From Tritonibacter litoralis (GTDB lineage: Bacteria; Pseudomonadota; Alphaproteobacteria; Rhodobacterales; Rhodobacteraceae), in the NCBI RefSeq assembly GCF_009496005.1, contig NZ_WIBF01000001.1, positions 62,001 through 126,000 on the forward strand: 64,000 bases of DNA. The letters are read 5' to 3'. The notes below the pieces were generated by a model that was not told the DNA's origin, made no database searches, and was given only the letters and a program-made list of their open reading frames with translations. Position 1 is the stretch's first letter, and each line of letters starts with the position of its first letter. Below are positions 34,531 through 42,908 of the stretch, piece after piece. The position numbers were made by a program, and so were the translations under genes.

Positions 34531-34559
34531 GTGTCATCCACCTGTTACCCCAGCGTCAT
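34531..34559 (+). promoter_or_regulatory. Pho box upstream of phnF
   Basis: Three half-sites spaced exactly 11 bases apart: GTGTCAT (34531), CTGTTAC (34542) and GCGTCAT (34553). This is the direct-repeat layout bound by phosphorylated PhoB, consensus CTGTCAT. It lies just upstream of the PhnF-like palindrome, where a -35 element would be, as expected for PhoB-activated promoters. Confidence 0.75.
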
Positions 34560-34565
34560 AGCCTG

Positions 34566-34583
34566 CATTCATTCGAATGAATG
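34566..34583. promoter_or_regulatory. PhnF operator candidate, site 1
   Basis: CATTCATTCGAATGAATG is a perfect 18-bp palindrome ending 7 bases before the phnF ATG. GntR/HutC-type regulators bind such sites, and near-copies occur before phnC and before the second phnD. Its position overlaps the expected transcription start or leader, which fits repression of phnF-phnM. Confidence 0.78.
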
Positions 34584-34590
34584 GTGAACT

Positions 34591-35310
34591 ATGCTCAAAG
34601 AAAAATGGCGTCATGTGCGGGATGCAATTGCTCATGACATTTCAACCGGTGTTTTGCAACCAGGTGACCGCCTGCCCACGGAACCCGAATTGGTGGATAA
34701 ATACGGGGCTGGGCGACACTCGGTCCGCCGTGCGGTGGCCGAGCTGGCCCGTGAAGGCTCCTTGAGTGTCGAACAGGGGCGCGGAACTTTTGTCGAGTCT
34801 GGCCCGCTACTGGAATATACCATCGGCAAACGCACTCGCTTGCGTCGCAATCTGCAGGGGCAGGGCGCAGAGGTTCAGATCGCGCGGGAGCTTTTGGGAG
34901 CCGAGATCGTACCGGCCCGCCGCCGTGTGGCCGAAGCGCTGAACCTGGTCGAAGGGGCACCTGTGGTCGAGAACCGCCGCATGTCCTTGGCCAATGGTCT
35001 GCCGATCAATTTCGGAACCTCCTATCACGATGCGGAACGTTTCCCGGATTTCACCAGCCGCAGCGATGTGCTGGGCTCGGTGACCGACACGTACAAGACC
35101 TATGGCATTGATGACTACCTGCGGGGCGAAACCACGCTGCACAGCCGGATTGCGCGCCCCCATGAGGCCAAGCAGCTGAAACAGCATCCGCATACGCCGG
35201 TTATGGTAGTGCGCGCGATTGACACTTTGGTGGATGGCACGCCGATCAGCTTCAAACAGGTGATCTGGTCCGCCGTGCGGGTGAAATTCACCATCGGGAT
35301 CGAGGATTAG
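34591..35310 (+). CDS. phnF: Phosphonate operon regulator PhnF
   Basis: 239 residues of the GntR/HutC family. Residues 5-75 are a winged helix (HDISTGVLQPGDRLPTEPEL, RHSVRRAVAELAREGSLSVE). Residues 90-235 are a UTRA effector domain (VVENRRMSLANGLPINFGTS, PVMVVRAIDTLVDGTPISF). First gene of the C-P lyase operon, 3 bases before phnG. It probably represses the three phn transcripts until a phosphonate-derived ligand binds. No clear ribosome-binding site precedes the ATG, where the palindrome lies. Confidence 0.93.
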   Translation: MLKEKWRHVRDAIAHDISTGVLQPGDRLPTEPELVDKYGAGRHSVRRAVAELAREGSLSVEQGRGTFVESGPLLEYTIGKRTRLRRNLQGQGAEVQIARELLGAEIVPARRRVAEALNLVEGAPVVENRRMSLANGLPINFGTSYHDAERFPDFTSRSDVLGSVTDTYKTYGIDDYLRGETTLHSRIARPHEAKQLKQHPHTPVMVVRAIDTLVDGTPISFKQVIWSAVRVKFTIGIED

Positions 35311-35313
35311 GCA

Positions 35314-35748
35314 ATGGATGGAGCCACACCGCAATGGTCCCATGACGTGGTTCTGTCGGTGCTTGCCCGCAGCGCGTCAGATCAGATTAAAGCTTTTGCT
35401 GAAACCCTTTTGCCTTTGCTTGGGCCGCTTGAGGTTCTGCAAAGCCGCACCGGTCTGGTGATGTTGCCCATGCGCGACACGGCTCAGGGCACCGCGTTTC
35501 ATCTAGGCGAGGTGCTGGTCAGCGAAGCCCATGTGAAATGTGGCGACCATCAGGGATATGGCATGCGCCGGGATCGCGATCTTGAGGCTGCGATGGCCAT
35601 GGCGCTGGTGGATCTGGCGCTGGATGCAGGCATCGCAGTTGCGCAGTGCCAAGCGTTTCTGGCGGATCAGCAGGCGCGGCAACAGGCCGAGGATCACGAA
35701 ACCCTATGTCGGATCGAAGCCACCCGTGTGGATATGGAGACCTTCTGA
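35314..35748 (+). CDS. phnG: C-P lyase subunit PhnG
   Basis: 144 residues. RTGLVMLPMRDTAQGTAFHL, GEVLVSEAHVKCGDHQGYGM and RDRDLEAAMAMALVDLALDA are characteristic of PhnG. In E. coli PhnG is part of the PhnGHIJ core complex and helps PhnI attach a ribose triphosphate to the phosphonate. Its stop overlaps the phnH start (TGATG). Confidence 0.95.
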   Translation: MDGATPQWSHDVVLSVLARSASDQIKAFAETLLPLLGPLEVLQSRTGLVMLPMRDTAQGTAFHLGEVLVSEAHVKCGDHQGYGMRRDRDLEAAMAMALVDLALDAGIAVAQCQAFLADQQARQQAEDHETLCRIEATRVDMETF

Positions 35749-36284
35749 TGCAGCCCATCCCAACGCCGGATGAGACCCGCGCCAATCAAAACTTTGCAGC
35801 ACTTTTGGGCGCGCTCAGCCGCCCTGGACAGATCCACAGGCTGGCAGCACCAGGCGAAGCAGAAATCATCCAGGCGCTGATCGACCGGGAATGTCGAGTG
35901 TTCAGTGCGGACCCCGGCCTTGGGGCAATGCTGCGCCAGACCGGCGCGCTGATGGTGGAGCCGCAAGAGGCCGATCACCTGTTTCTGGGCGCGCTAAGCG
36001 ATCTGGCCCTTCTGAATCTGCTGTCGCTTGGCAGCGATCTTTACCCCGATGACGGCGCAACTGTGGTGATACAGGCGGGTCTGTCCCAGAGCCAGGCCCA
36101 GACTCTGCGGCTCAGCGGGCCCGGCATTGAAACCACGTTGGATGTCACAATCACGGGACTGCCCAATGAGTTCTGGTCCGCACGGCGCGACCTGATCCGG
36201 TATCCGATGGGGTTTGATCTATTTCTGCTGGACGGTGCGGATGTGATGGGCATCCCGCGCTCCACAATGGTTGAGGTGTTCTGA
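35748..36284 (+). CDS. phnH: C-P lyase subunit PhnH
   Basis: 178 residues. NFAALLGALSRPGQIHRLAA and FWSARRDLIRYPMGFDLFLL are PhnH signatures; the family has a vestigial PLP-transferase fold and is structural in the core complex. ATG 35748 was preferred over an upstream frame extension because it overlaps the phnG stop and gives the family N-terminus. phnI begins at its stop codon. Confidence 0.94.
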   Translation: MQPIPTPDETRANQNFAALLGALSRPGQIHRLAAPGEAEIIQALIDRECRVFSADPGLGAMLRQTGALMVEPQEADHLFLGALSDLALLNLLSLGSDLYPDDGATVVIQAGLSQSQAQTLRLSGPGIETTLDVTITGLPNEFWSARRDLIRYPMGFDLFLLDGADVMGIPRSTMVEVF

Positions 36285-37345
36285 TGGCCTATGTTGCGAC
36301 ACGGGGCGGCGAACGCGCCATTGATCAGGCGGAACGGTTGTTTCGCGCCGAAATGGGCGAGATCGACGCAGCCCGTGTGGAAGAAATCCGCCGTGCCATG
36401 CCTTATCTGGTGGACCGGGTCATGGGCGAAGCCTCGCTTTATGACCCTGACATTGCCGCGCTGGCGCTGGCGCAGACTGGTGGCGAGCTTTATGAGGCGG
36501 TGTTGCTGTTGCGCGCCTGGCGAACCACACAGCCGCGTTTGCAAGTGGCCGAGCCTGTTGCACAAGAGGATCTGGTGACCCATCGCCGGATTTCAGCCGC
36601 GTTCAAGGATATTCCGGGCGGGCAGGTTCTGGGGCCGACCTTGGATTACGCCCACCGATTACTGGCCACTGAAGTTCTGACCGGCACACCCTATACCCCC
36701 GCCGCTGTGGAGCCTGCGGAAACGCCCGCACCGGCCAAACAGCCCTCGGTCGCGCATTGGCAGGCGGCCAATGATCTGGTGGACCTGCCAGAACCGGATA
36801 CAACCGCGCCCGAAGACATTCCCGACATCACCCGCGAGCCGCTGCTGTTTCCGGCCAAACGCGCCCATTCCCTGCAAAGCCTCGCACGGGCTGAAACCGG
36901 CAGCACGCTCGCTTTGGGCTATGCGGCCATGCGCGGCTATGGGAAGGCGCATCCCACCGTCAACGAACTGCGCCTGGCCGAGGCGGAGGTGATGGTCAAA
37001 CACCCCAAAGGCACCGTGTTTTCGGCAGGGCGGGTAAAGGTGTCGCAGGCCGAGGTGGTGTCGAAATCCGGTGACAAGCTGCAGCTTGGTTTTGCTGCGA
37101 CACTGGGGTGGAACGAGGTGAAATGCATCGCGGCTGCTACGCTGGATCTGAACAGTGCTGGCGCTGAAAAAGGGTCAGCGACCGAGGAGGAGTTCTACCT
37201 CTATCACACCGAAGGGGTCGAAAGCTCAGGCTTCTGCATCCACTTCAAACTGCCGCATTACGTGACCTTTCAGTCATCGCTTGATGCGATGCGTGATGCC
37301 AATTCCAAAAACGCCAATTCCAAGCAAGAGGAGCCAGCCACATGA
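36284..37345 (+). CDS. phnI: C-P lyase subunit PhnI
   Basis: 353 residues. MAYVATRGGERAIDQAERLF, ISAAFKDIPGGQVLGPTLDY and RGYGKAHPTVNELRLAEAEV follow the E. coli PhnI layout. The two His that bind the structural zinc in the E. coli complex appear retained in GFCIHFKLPHYVTF. PhnI, with PhnG/H/L, transfers the phosphonate to ribose-triphosphate. The linker at about 150-190 is Ala/Pro-rich. Overlaps phnJ by 4 bases. Confidence 0.95.
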   Translation: MAYVATRGGERAIDQAERLFRAEMGEIDAARVEEIRRAMPYLVDRVMGEASLYDPDIAALALAQTGGELYEAVLLLRAWRTTQPRLQVAEPVAQEDLVTHRRISAAFKDIPGGQVLGPTLDYAHRLLATEVLTGTPYTPAAVEPAETPAPAKQPSVAHWQAANDLVDLPEPDTTAPEDIPDITREPLLFPAKRAHSLQSLARAETGSTLALGYAAMRGYGKAHPTVNELRLAEAEVMVKHPKGTVFSAGRVKVSQAEVVSKSGDKLQLGFAATLGWNEVKCIAAATLDLNSAGAEKGSATEEEFYLYHTEGVESSGFCIHFKLPHYVTFQSSLDAMRDANSKNANSKQEEPAT

Positions 37346-38262
37346 GCCTGTCCTCACTCACCAAACCCTGGGAGCCGATGAGCTATGGGTTTCTGGATCC
37401 ATCGGCCAAACGCGAGTTGCGCCGCAAGATGCTCAAGGCGGTGGCGGTGCCCGGATGCCAGATGCCCTATGCCAGTCGTGAGGTGCCGATGGCGCGGGGC
37501 TGGGGCACGGGCGGCTTGCAGGTATCGCTGACGCTGATCAACCCGAAAACGCGGGTCAAGGTCATCGATCAAGGGGCCGATGACAGCGTCAATGCCGCCT
37601 CGATCCGGCGGTTTCTGGCCCGTGTGTCCGGCGCGCCCACCACGCTTGATACGCTGGACGCCGATCTGATCCAGTCCCGCCACCGCATCCCCGAGGAAAA
37701 GCTGCGCGCCGATCAGATCTTGGTCCTGCAGGTGCCCAACCCGGAACCCCTGCGCCCCGTTGAACCCAATATGTCCATCGCCCGCCAGATGCACGGTGAT
37801 GCGGATTACGGGCGCATGTGGCTGCAGCTTTATGAACAGATTGTGCGGTCCGGTCGGGTGATGCAAGGGGCCAGCTACCCCTCGATGGTCAATGGCCGCC
37901 ACGTGATGACACCATCGCCCATTCCCCGCTGGGATGTGCCGAAACTTCATATGGCCAAACATCTGACCATCCTGTCAGCCGGGCGGGAAAAGCGTATCTT
38001 TGCAGTGCCGCCCTTTACCCGCGTCGAACCGCTGGTCTTTGACGATGTGCCGTATCGTGTCGAAGAGCACGGGCAGCTGACCTGTTACCGCTCTGGGGCA
38101 GAGGGGTTTTTCATGAACGAAATCCCGCAACCCGATGGCAGCGCGCTGCATGAAATCTCGGACAGTGAATATGGTGTCAAACACATCCGCACCGCACAGG
38201 GTGAACCGGATGCGAGGGGCGAGACCTGGTATCAGAACGGCCAGATGGAGGACACCCCATGA
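37342..38262 (+). CDS. phnJ: PhnJ-like C-P lyase subunit without the Fe-S cysteines
   Basis: 306 residues that align over their length with PhnJ (KAVAVPGCQMPYASREVPMA, RGWGTGGLQVSLTLI, VKVIDQGADDSVNAASIRRF, AGREKRIFAVPPFTRVEPL). The glycyl-radical Gly of E. coli PhnJ (Gly32) corresponds to Gly38. The E. coli C-terminal motif holds Cys241, Cys244, Cys266 and Cys272; here the aligned residues are Cys248, Ser251, Ile272 and Gly278 (CYRSGAEGFFMNEI, HEISDSEYG). The whole protein has only Cys39 and Cys248, so a standard three-Cys [4Fe-4S] radical-SAM site cannot form. The reading frame is intact. The alignment is from memory of the E. coli sequence. Confidence 0.88.
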   Translation: MSLSSLTKPWEPMSYGFLDPSAKRELRRKMLKAVAVPGCQMPYASREVPMARGWGTGGLQVSLTLINPKTRVKVIDQGADDSVNAASIRRFLARVSGAPTTLDTLDADLIQSRHRIPEEKLRADQILVLQVPNPEPLRPVEPNMSIARQMHGDADYGRMWLQLYEQIVRSGRVMQGASYPSMVNGRHVMTPSPIPRWDVPKLHMAKHLTILSAGREKRIFAVPPFTRVEPLVFDDVPYRVEEHGQLTCYRSGAEGFFMNEIPQPDGSALHEISDSEYGVKHIRTAQGEPDARGETWYQNGQMEDTP

Positions 38263-39056
38263 CGCTGGCTCAAAACGCGCCACAGCTGGTGACGGCGCAG
38301 CCTCTGTTGCAGATCCGGGGCGTCAACAAAACCTATGGTCCGGTGACCGCCGTTCAGGACGTCTCGGCCACCGTCTATGCCGGTGAGGTTCTTGGCATTG
38401 TCGGCGAAAGCGGGTCCGGCAAATCCACGCTATTGCGGATGATGAACCTGGAGGAGATCCCGGACAACGGAACCTATACGCTGGATCTGCCCGAGGTCAC
38501 CGGCAATCTGTTTGATCTGGACCGGTTTGAACGCCGGATGCTTTGTGCCAAACGGATTGGCATTGTCTATCAGAACCCGCATCTGGGGCTGCTGATGGGC
38601 CATTCCAGTTCCGGCAATGTGGCCGAACGTTTGCTGGTCGCAGGTGAGCGCCGCTTTGCCACCCTGCGGGCCAAGGCCATGGACGCGCTGGCTGCATCTG
38701 AATTTCCGCTGGACCGGCTGGACGCACCGCCGCGCGAGCTTTCGGGCGGGATGCAGCAGCGGGTCCAACTGGCCAAGGCGATCGCGCTGGAGCCCGCGCT
38801 GCTGCTGCTGGATGAGCCGACCACCGGATTGGACGTCAGCGTGCAGGCTTTGGTGCTGGATACGCTTAAACGTTTGCAACAAGAGCGGCAGATCACCATG
38901 GTTCTGGTCTCCCACGACCTCGGCGTCATCCGCACTCTGGCCGACCGCGTTATGGTCATGCGCCGGGGGCAGGTGGTTGAAGCCGGCCTGGTGGACCAGA
39001 TTTTCCAGGATCCGCAACACCCCTATACGCAACAATTGGTGCACGCAAAGCTATGA
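38259..39056 (+). CDS. phnK: C-P lyase ABC-type ATPase PhnK
   Basis: 265 residues. Walker A GESGSGKSTLL, signature ELSGGMQQRVQLAKAI, Walker B LLLLDEPTTGLDV, and the H-loop in VLVSHDLGVIRTLADR. In E. coli a PhnK dimer sits on the PhnGHIJ core through PhnJ and is needed for phosphonate breakdown, not transport. The insert SGNVAERLLVAGERR is typical. Overlaps phnJ and phnL by 4 bases each. Confidence 0.94.
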   Translation: MTLAQNAPQLVTAQPLLQIRGVNKTYGPVTAVQDVSATVYAGEVLGIVGESGSGKSTLLRMMNLEEIPDNGTYTLDLPEVTGNLFDLDRFERRMLCAKRIGIVYQNPHLGLLMGHSSSGNVAERLLVAGERRFATLRAKAMDALAASEFPLDRLDAPPRELSGGMQQRVQLAKAIALEPALLLLDEPTTGLDVSVQALVLDTLKRLQQERQITMVLVSHDLGVIRTLADRVMVMRRGQVVEAGLVDQIFQDPQHPYTQQLVHAKL

Positions 39057-39772
39057 GTGTCGTTCTTGAGGTCCAAAGCCTGTCCAAAGGCTTCACCATG
39101 CATCATCTGGACAGCCAGTTTGCGGCATTTTCGGATGTGTCCTTTGACCTGCGCGCAGGTGAGTTCCTTCTGCTCAAAGGGAAAAACGGCGCGGGAAAAT
39201 CCACCTTGCTGCGCACGCTTTATCGCACCTATCTGGCCCAATCCGGTCAGGCGCTGTTTCATTCACACCACGGCGTGATTGATCTGTTGCGCGCGGCGGA
39301 TGTGGATCTGGCGCTCTTGCGGCGCACTGAAATTGGCTTTGTCACCCAGTTCCTGACCGCGCGCCCGCGTGTCTCGGCCGAGGCGTTGGTGGCCGAACCC
39401 TTGCGATTGGCCGGGCGCTCGGCTCAGGACGCATTGGACGAAGCCCGCCACTGGCTGGCCGCCTTTGGGGTCAAGGAAAGCCTGTGGCGCGCCTATCCCA
39501 CCACATTTTCCGGCGGCGAACAGCAAAAGGTCAACCTGGCCCGTGCGCTGATCCTGCCGCAGAAACTGCTCTTGCTGGATGAGCCCACCGCTTCGCTGGA
39601 CGTCGGAGCGCGCGCGGCCTTGGTGGCGCGGCTGGCCGAGCTGAAATCAAATGGCACCGCGATGATTGGTGTCTTTCACCACCCCGATGATGTGGCCGAT
39701 CTGATCGACCGCGTGATCGACCTGACCCCTGAAACCTCTCAGATCGAGGAACGCCAAGATGTGGTTGTCTGA
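39053..39772 (+). CDS. phnL: C-P lyase ABC-type ATPase PhnL
   Basis: 239 residues. Walker A KGKNGAGKSTLLRTLYRTYL, signature TFSGGEQQKVNLARAL, Walker B LLLLDEPTASLDV and FHHPDDVADLIDRVIDL instead of a plain H-loop, all as in PhnL. In E. coli it binds the core with PhnK and supports the nucleotide-phosphonate step. phnM begins 14 bases before its stop. Confidence 0.94.
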   Translation: MSVVLEVQSLSKGFTMHHLDSQFAAFSDVSFDLRAGEFLLLKGKNGAGKSTLLRTLYRTYLAQSGQALFHSHHGVIDLLRAADVDLALLRRTEIGFVTQFLTARPRVSAEALVAEPLRLAGRSAQDALDEARHWLAAFGVKESLWRAYPTTFSGGEQQKVNLARALILPQKLLLLDEPTASLDVGARAALVARLAELKSNGTAMIGVFHHPDDVADLIDRVIDLTPETSQIEERQDVVV

Positions 39773-40943
39773 TGTCTCTCTTGTCCTGCCCGACCGGGTG
39801 ATCCCCCGTGGCGCGCTGGCGATTGAAAACGGTGTGATTGCGGAGATCCGCGACCAGCCGGTGGCCGACGGGATCGCCTGTCACGGCGCTTTGGTGATGC
39901 CCGGCTTTATCGACATGCATGGCGACATGATCGAGGTGGAGCTGGAACCCCGCCCCGGTGTCGATTTCCCGATGGAAGTCGCGCTGCCCCATTTGGACAC
40001 CCGTCTGGCCGCAGCCGGGGTGACAACGGCCTATGCCTCCGTCAGCTTTTCGCGCGGGGCCGCCTTTGGTGAGCGACGCTCGTTTGAACACACCAGCGGC
40101 ACAATCCGTGACCTCCACGCGTTGCGCGACACCTGCAGCATCGACCACCGCATCCACGCGCGATTTGATATCACCTTTGACAACGCGGTTGAGGTGCTGG
40201 CCGATCTGATCCGCGATGGTCAGGTTGACCTGGTTTCAGTCATGGATCACACGCCGGGGCAGGGGCAATACCGCGATGTGGAACGCTACATCCGCAATAT
40301 CGCCAAAAACGAGGGCCTGTCCGAGGTTGACGCTCGCCAGCGCGTCACCACCCGCATCGCCCAGGGCTCACGGCCCCAAGAGGTCATTCTGGCCAATCTG
40401 CAGGCAGTGTCGGATCTGTGCCGTCAAAACGGCGTGGCGCTGGCCAGCCATGACGATGACACGCGGGACAAGACCAATCTGATGGCCGACATTGGCGCGG
40501 TCATCAGCGAGTTCCCGGTGACCTTTGAGGCCGCCGAGGTTGCAACCAGCCGGGGCATGTTGACGGCAATGGGCGCCCCCAATGCGATGCGCGGCAAAAG
40601 CTATTCCGGCAATCTCTCGGCGCGAGAAGCCCATGCCAAGGGGCTGTTGCATATTCTGGCCGCAGATTACCACCCGGCGGCCATGCTGGCTGCGGTGATG
40701 GCGCTGTCCGAAACAGATCCCAAAGGTCTGGCAGGGGCTGTGGCACTGATTTCGTCCAACCCGGCGCGGGCGCTTGGGCTGACGGATCGGGGCCAAATTG
40801 CGGTGGGTCTGCGGGCCGATATCGCCGTGGTGCAGCGCCAGCCGTTTGCCCGCGTCATCGCCACCTTTTGCGCGGGTCGTCTGGTCCATACCACAGGCCA
40901 GCTGCCACAGGTTCAACAGGCTGCCGTGGCGGCGGCCAAGTAA
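39759..40943 (+). CDS. phnM: Ribose 1-methylphosphonate 5-triphosphate diphosphatase PhnM
   Basis: 394 residues of the amidohydrolase superfamily. Metal-binding text: PGFIDMHGDMIEVELEPRPG, VMDHTPGQGQYRDVERYI, LASHDDDTRDK and LAADYHPAAMLAAV. PhnM removes pyrophosphate from the ribosyl phosphonate triphosphate to give the 5-phosphate on which PhnJ acts. It ends the phnF-phnM transcript. A second, more distant PhnM is encoded at 46750-47964. Confidence 0.95.
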   Translation: MWLSDVSLVLPDRVIPRGALAIENGVIAEIRDQPVADGIACHGALVMPGFIDMHGDMIEVELEPRPGVDFPMEVALPHLDTRLAAAGVTTAYASVSFSRGAAFGERRSFEHTSGTIRDLHALRDTCSIDHRIHARFDITFDNAVEVLADLIRDGQVDLVSVMDHTPGQGQYRDVERYIRNIAKNEGLSEVDARQRVTTRIAQGSRPQEVILANLQAVSDLCRQNGVALASHDDDTRDKTNLMADIGAVISEFPVTFEAAEVATSRGMLTAMGAPNAMRGKSYSGNLSAREAHAKGLLHILAADYHPAAMLAAVMALSETDPKGLAGAVALISSNPARALGLTDRGQIAVGLRADIAVVQRQPFARVIATFCAGRLVHTTGQLPQVQQAAVAAAK

Positions 40944-40981
40944 CGGGCGTGTTACCGGACTGTTGCAAAAGCATCGCCGGA

Positions 40982-41010
40982 TCGTCACGCACCTGTCGGC
41001 GCTGCGTCAT
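40982..41010 (+). promoter_or_regulatory. Pho box upstream of phnC
   Basis: Three half-sites at 11-base steps: TCGTCAC (40982), CTGTCGG (40993) and GCGTCAT (41004). The same spacing occurs in the phnF promoter, indicating that the transporter operon has its own PhoB-type promoter. Confidence 0.7.
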
Positions 41011-41031
41011 CTGAGGCGCGTATCTCTCGGC

Positions 41032-41049
41032 TAAACATTCGAATGAATC
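41032..41049. promoter_or_regulatory. PhnF operator candidate, site 2
   Basis: TAAACATTCGAATGAATC matches the perfect palindrome before phnF in 14 of 18 positions, with the core CATTCGAATGAAT intact. It ends 17 bases before the phnC ATG and overlaps the likely transcript start. Confidence 0.72.
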
Positions 41050-41066
41050 GATTGGGAGCCACCGAG

Positions 41067-41870
41067 ATGACCTCAGCCCTGACTTTGACAAATGTCTCCC
41101 GCCAGTTTGGCGAGACCTACGCCGTCGACAATGTCTCGCTCTCGATTGAGCCGGGCCAGTTTGTCGGCGTGATTGGCCGATCCGGCGCCGGTAAATCCAC
41201 CATGCTGCGTCTTTTGAACCGTTTGATCGACCCCACTTCGGGGTCGATTTCGTTTGGAGAGACCGAAGTCACCGCGCTTAAAGGTAAGGCGCTGCGCCAA
41301 TGGCGGCGTGATTGCGCGATGATCTTTCAACAGTTCAACCTGGTTGACCGTCTGGATGTTCTGACCAATGTCCTGATCGGGCGTCTGGCGGAACACAGTT
41401 TCTTGTCGTCTATGGCGATGCAATTCACCGATGAAGAACGCGCCATGGCCATTCGCGCGCTGGACCGTTTGGATCTGGTGCCACAGGCTCTGCAGCGCGC
41501 AGGCACCCTGTCCGGGGGGCAGCAACAGCGCGTCGCCATTGCCAAGGCCCTGGTGCAACAGCCGCGCATCATGCTTGCGGATGAACCCATCGCCTCGCTC
41601 GATCCCGCCAATGCCACATTGGTGATGGATGGGTTGAAAACCATCAACCGCGAAGACGGCATCACTGTTCTGGTGAACCTGCACACGCTCGACACAGCCC
41701 GCGCCTATTGCGACCGCATTATCGCCATGCGTCAGGGCCGCGTCTTTTTTGACGGCACCGCGGCGCAGCTGACCGATGATGTGGTGCGCGACATCTACGG
41801 CATCGAAGGTCTGCGCGATTTCAACGCCGCCGTGACCTCCACCGCCGTGCGCAGCGCCGTTCCTGCTTAA
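41067..41870 (+). CDS. phnC: Phosphonate ABC transporter ATPase PhnC
   Basis: 267 residues. Walker [21 protein letters not shown], signature [16 protein letters not shown], Walker [14 protein letters not shown] and [17 protein letters not shown]; the insert [20 protein letters not shown] is typical of PhnC. ATG 41067 follows GGGAG at 41054-41058; an ATG at 41043 inside the operator is less likely. First gene of the transporter operon. Confidence 0.95.
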   Translation: MTSALTLTNVSRQFGETYAVDNVSLSIEPGQFVGVIGRSGAGKSTMLRLLNRLIDPTSGSISFGETEVTALKGKALRQWRRDCAMIFQQFNLVDRLDVLTNVLIGRLAEHSFLSSMAMQFTDEERAMAIRALDRLDLVPQALQRAGTLSGGQQQRVAIAKALVQQPRIMLADEPIASLDPANATLVMDGLKTINREDGITVLVNLHTLDTARAYCDRIIAMRQGRVFFDGTAAQLTDDVVRDIYGIEGLRDFNAAVTSTAVRSAVPA

Positions 41871-41906
41871 CGATTACCGACTAAACGCGAACAGGGAGAG
41901 TTCCAC

Positions 41907-42827
41907 ATGCGTTTCATCACTGCAGCCGCTCTTGCGGCCCTCGTTGCAACCCCGGCACTGGCTGAAGGTTGGAAAGACCAATATCAGGTTCTGAAATTCG
42001 GCGTTCTGTCGGGCGAGAACGAAAAAGACCGCATCGCGCGTTACACCCCGCTGGAAGAGTTCCTGGAAAATGAACTGGGCATCCAAGTCGAGATCTTCAC
42101 CGCTGGCAACTATGACGGTGTGATCCAGGCTCTCGCAGCGGATCAGATCGAAATCGCGCGTCTGGGTTCCTCGTCTTATGCGGCGGCGTATACGGCCACA
42201 GACGGCGGTGTGGTCCCAACCCTGACCGACGTCAAAAAAGACGGCACCACCGGCTATTACTCCATCGTTGTGACCCGTTGCGACAGCGGCATCAAATCGC
42301 TGGAAGATGCCAAGGGCAAGGTTCACGCCTTTGCCGACCCTGACTCCACTTCCGGCTATGCGGTTCCTTACTGGAACATGGTCAACAAAGAAGGGTTCAA
42401 GCCAGAAGAGCATTTTGGCACCGTAACCTTTGGCGGCAGCCACGAGGCAGACGTGCAAGGCGTGTACAACGGCACCTTTGACACCGCGTCGACCTATCAG
42501 AACAACGAAGTCAACGGCATCTATCAGCGTATGGAAGCCAAAGGCATGATCGAGCCGGGCCAAATCTGCAAGATCTGGCAAAGCCCTGAAATCACCACCG
42601 GTCCCTGGACCTTCCGCAAGAACCTGCCAGAAGGCATGATCGAAGACGTGACCGTTGCGTTGGAAAAATTCGCGGCCGAGGATGAGGAAGGCTTCAAGCT
42701 CTATTCCTCTTTTGACCCCGAAGACGAAAACCCAAAGGTTGGCTTCCAGCGTGTTGACGCAGAGCGTTACCAGTGGATCGTCGACATGCGCGCCTGGATC
42801 AAGGAACAGCGCCGCGCGGGTTCCTAA
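41907..42827 (+). CDS. phnD: Phosphonate-binding protein PhnD
   Basis: 306 residues. Signal peptide MRFITAAALAALVATPALA for the periplasm, then a type II solute-binding fold: LKFGVLSGENEKDRIARYTP, IEIARLGSSSYAAAYTATDG, AFADPDSTSGYAVPYWNM and TVTFGGSHEADVQGVYNGTF. The DSTSGY segment is the phosphonate-clamping motif of PhnD proteins. It differs strongly from the second binding protein at 50251-51120, so ligand preference may differ. Confidence 0.95.
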   Translation: MRFITAAALAALVATPALAEGWKDQYQVLKFGVLSGENEKDRIARYTPLEEFLENELGIQVEIFTAGNYDGVIQALAADQIEIARLGSSSYAAAYTATDGGVVPTLTDVKKDGTTGYYSIVVTRCDSGIKSLEDAKGKVHAFADPDSTSGYAVPYWNMVNKEGFKPEEHFGTVTFGGSHEADVQGVYNGTFDTASTYQNNEVNGIYQRMEAKGMIEPGQICKIWQSPEITTGPWTFRKNLPEGMIEDVTVALEKFAAEDEEGFKLYSSFDPEDENPKVGFQRVDAERYQWIVDMRAWIKEQRRAGS

Positions 42828-42846
42828 GCCCCCACGCAAACCTCAA

Positions 42847-42876
42847 AAAGGGCGCGCCTGCCGCGCCCTTTCTTTT
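42847..42876 (+). terminator. Intercistronic hairpin between phnD and phnE
   Basis: AAAGGGCGCG pairs perfectly with CGCGCCCTTT around a 5-base loop, followed by CTTTTG. It lies inside the operon, so it probably works as a partial terminator or 3'-end stabiliser that keeps the binding protein's message in excess over the permease message. Confidence 0.72.
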
Positions 42877-42908
42877 GTGTCCAACGACCCCAAAACGACG
42901 AGGCCCCC

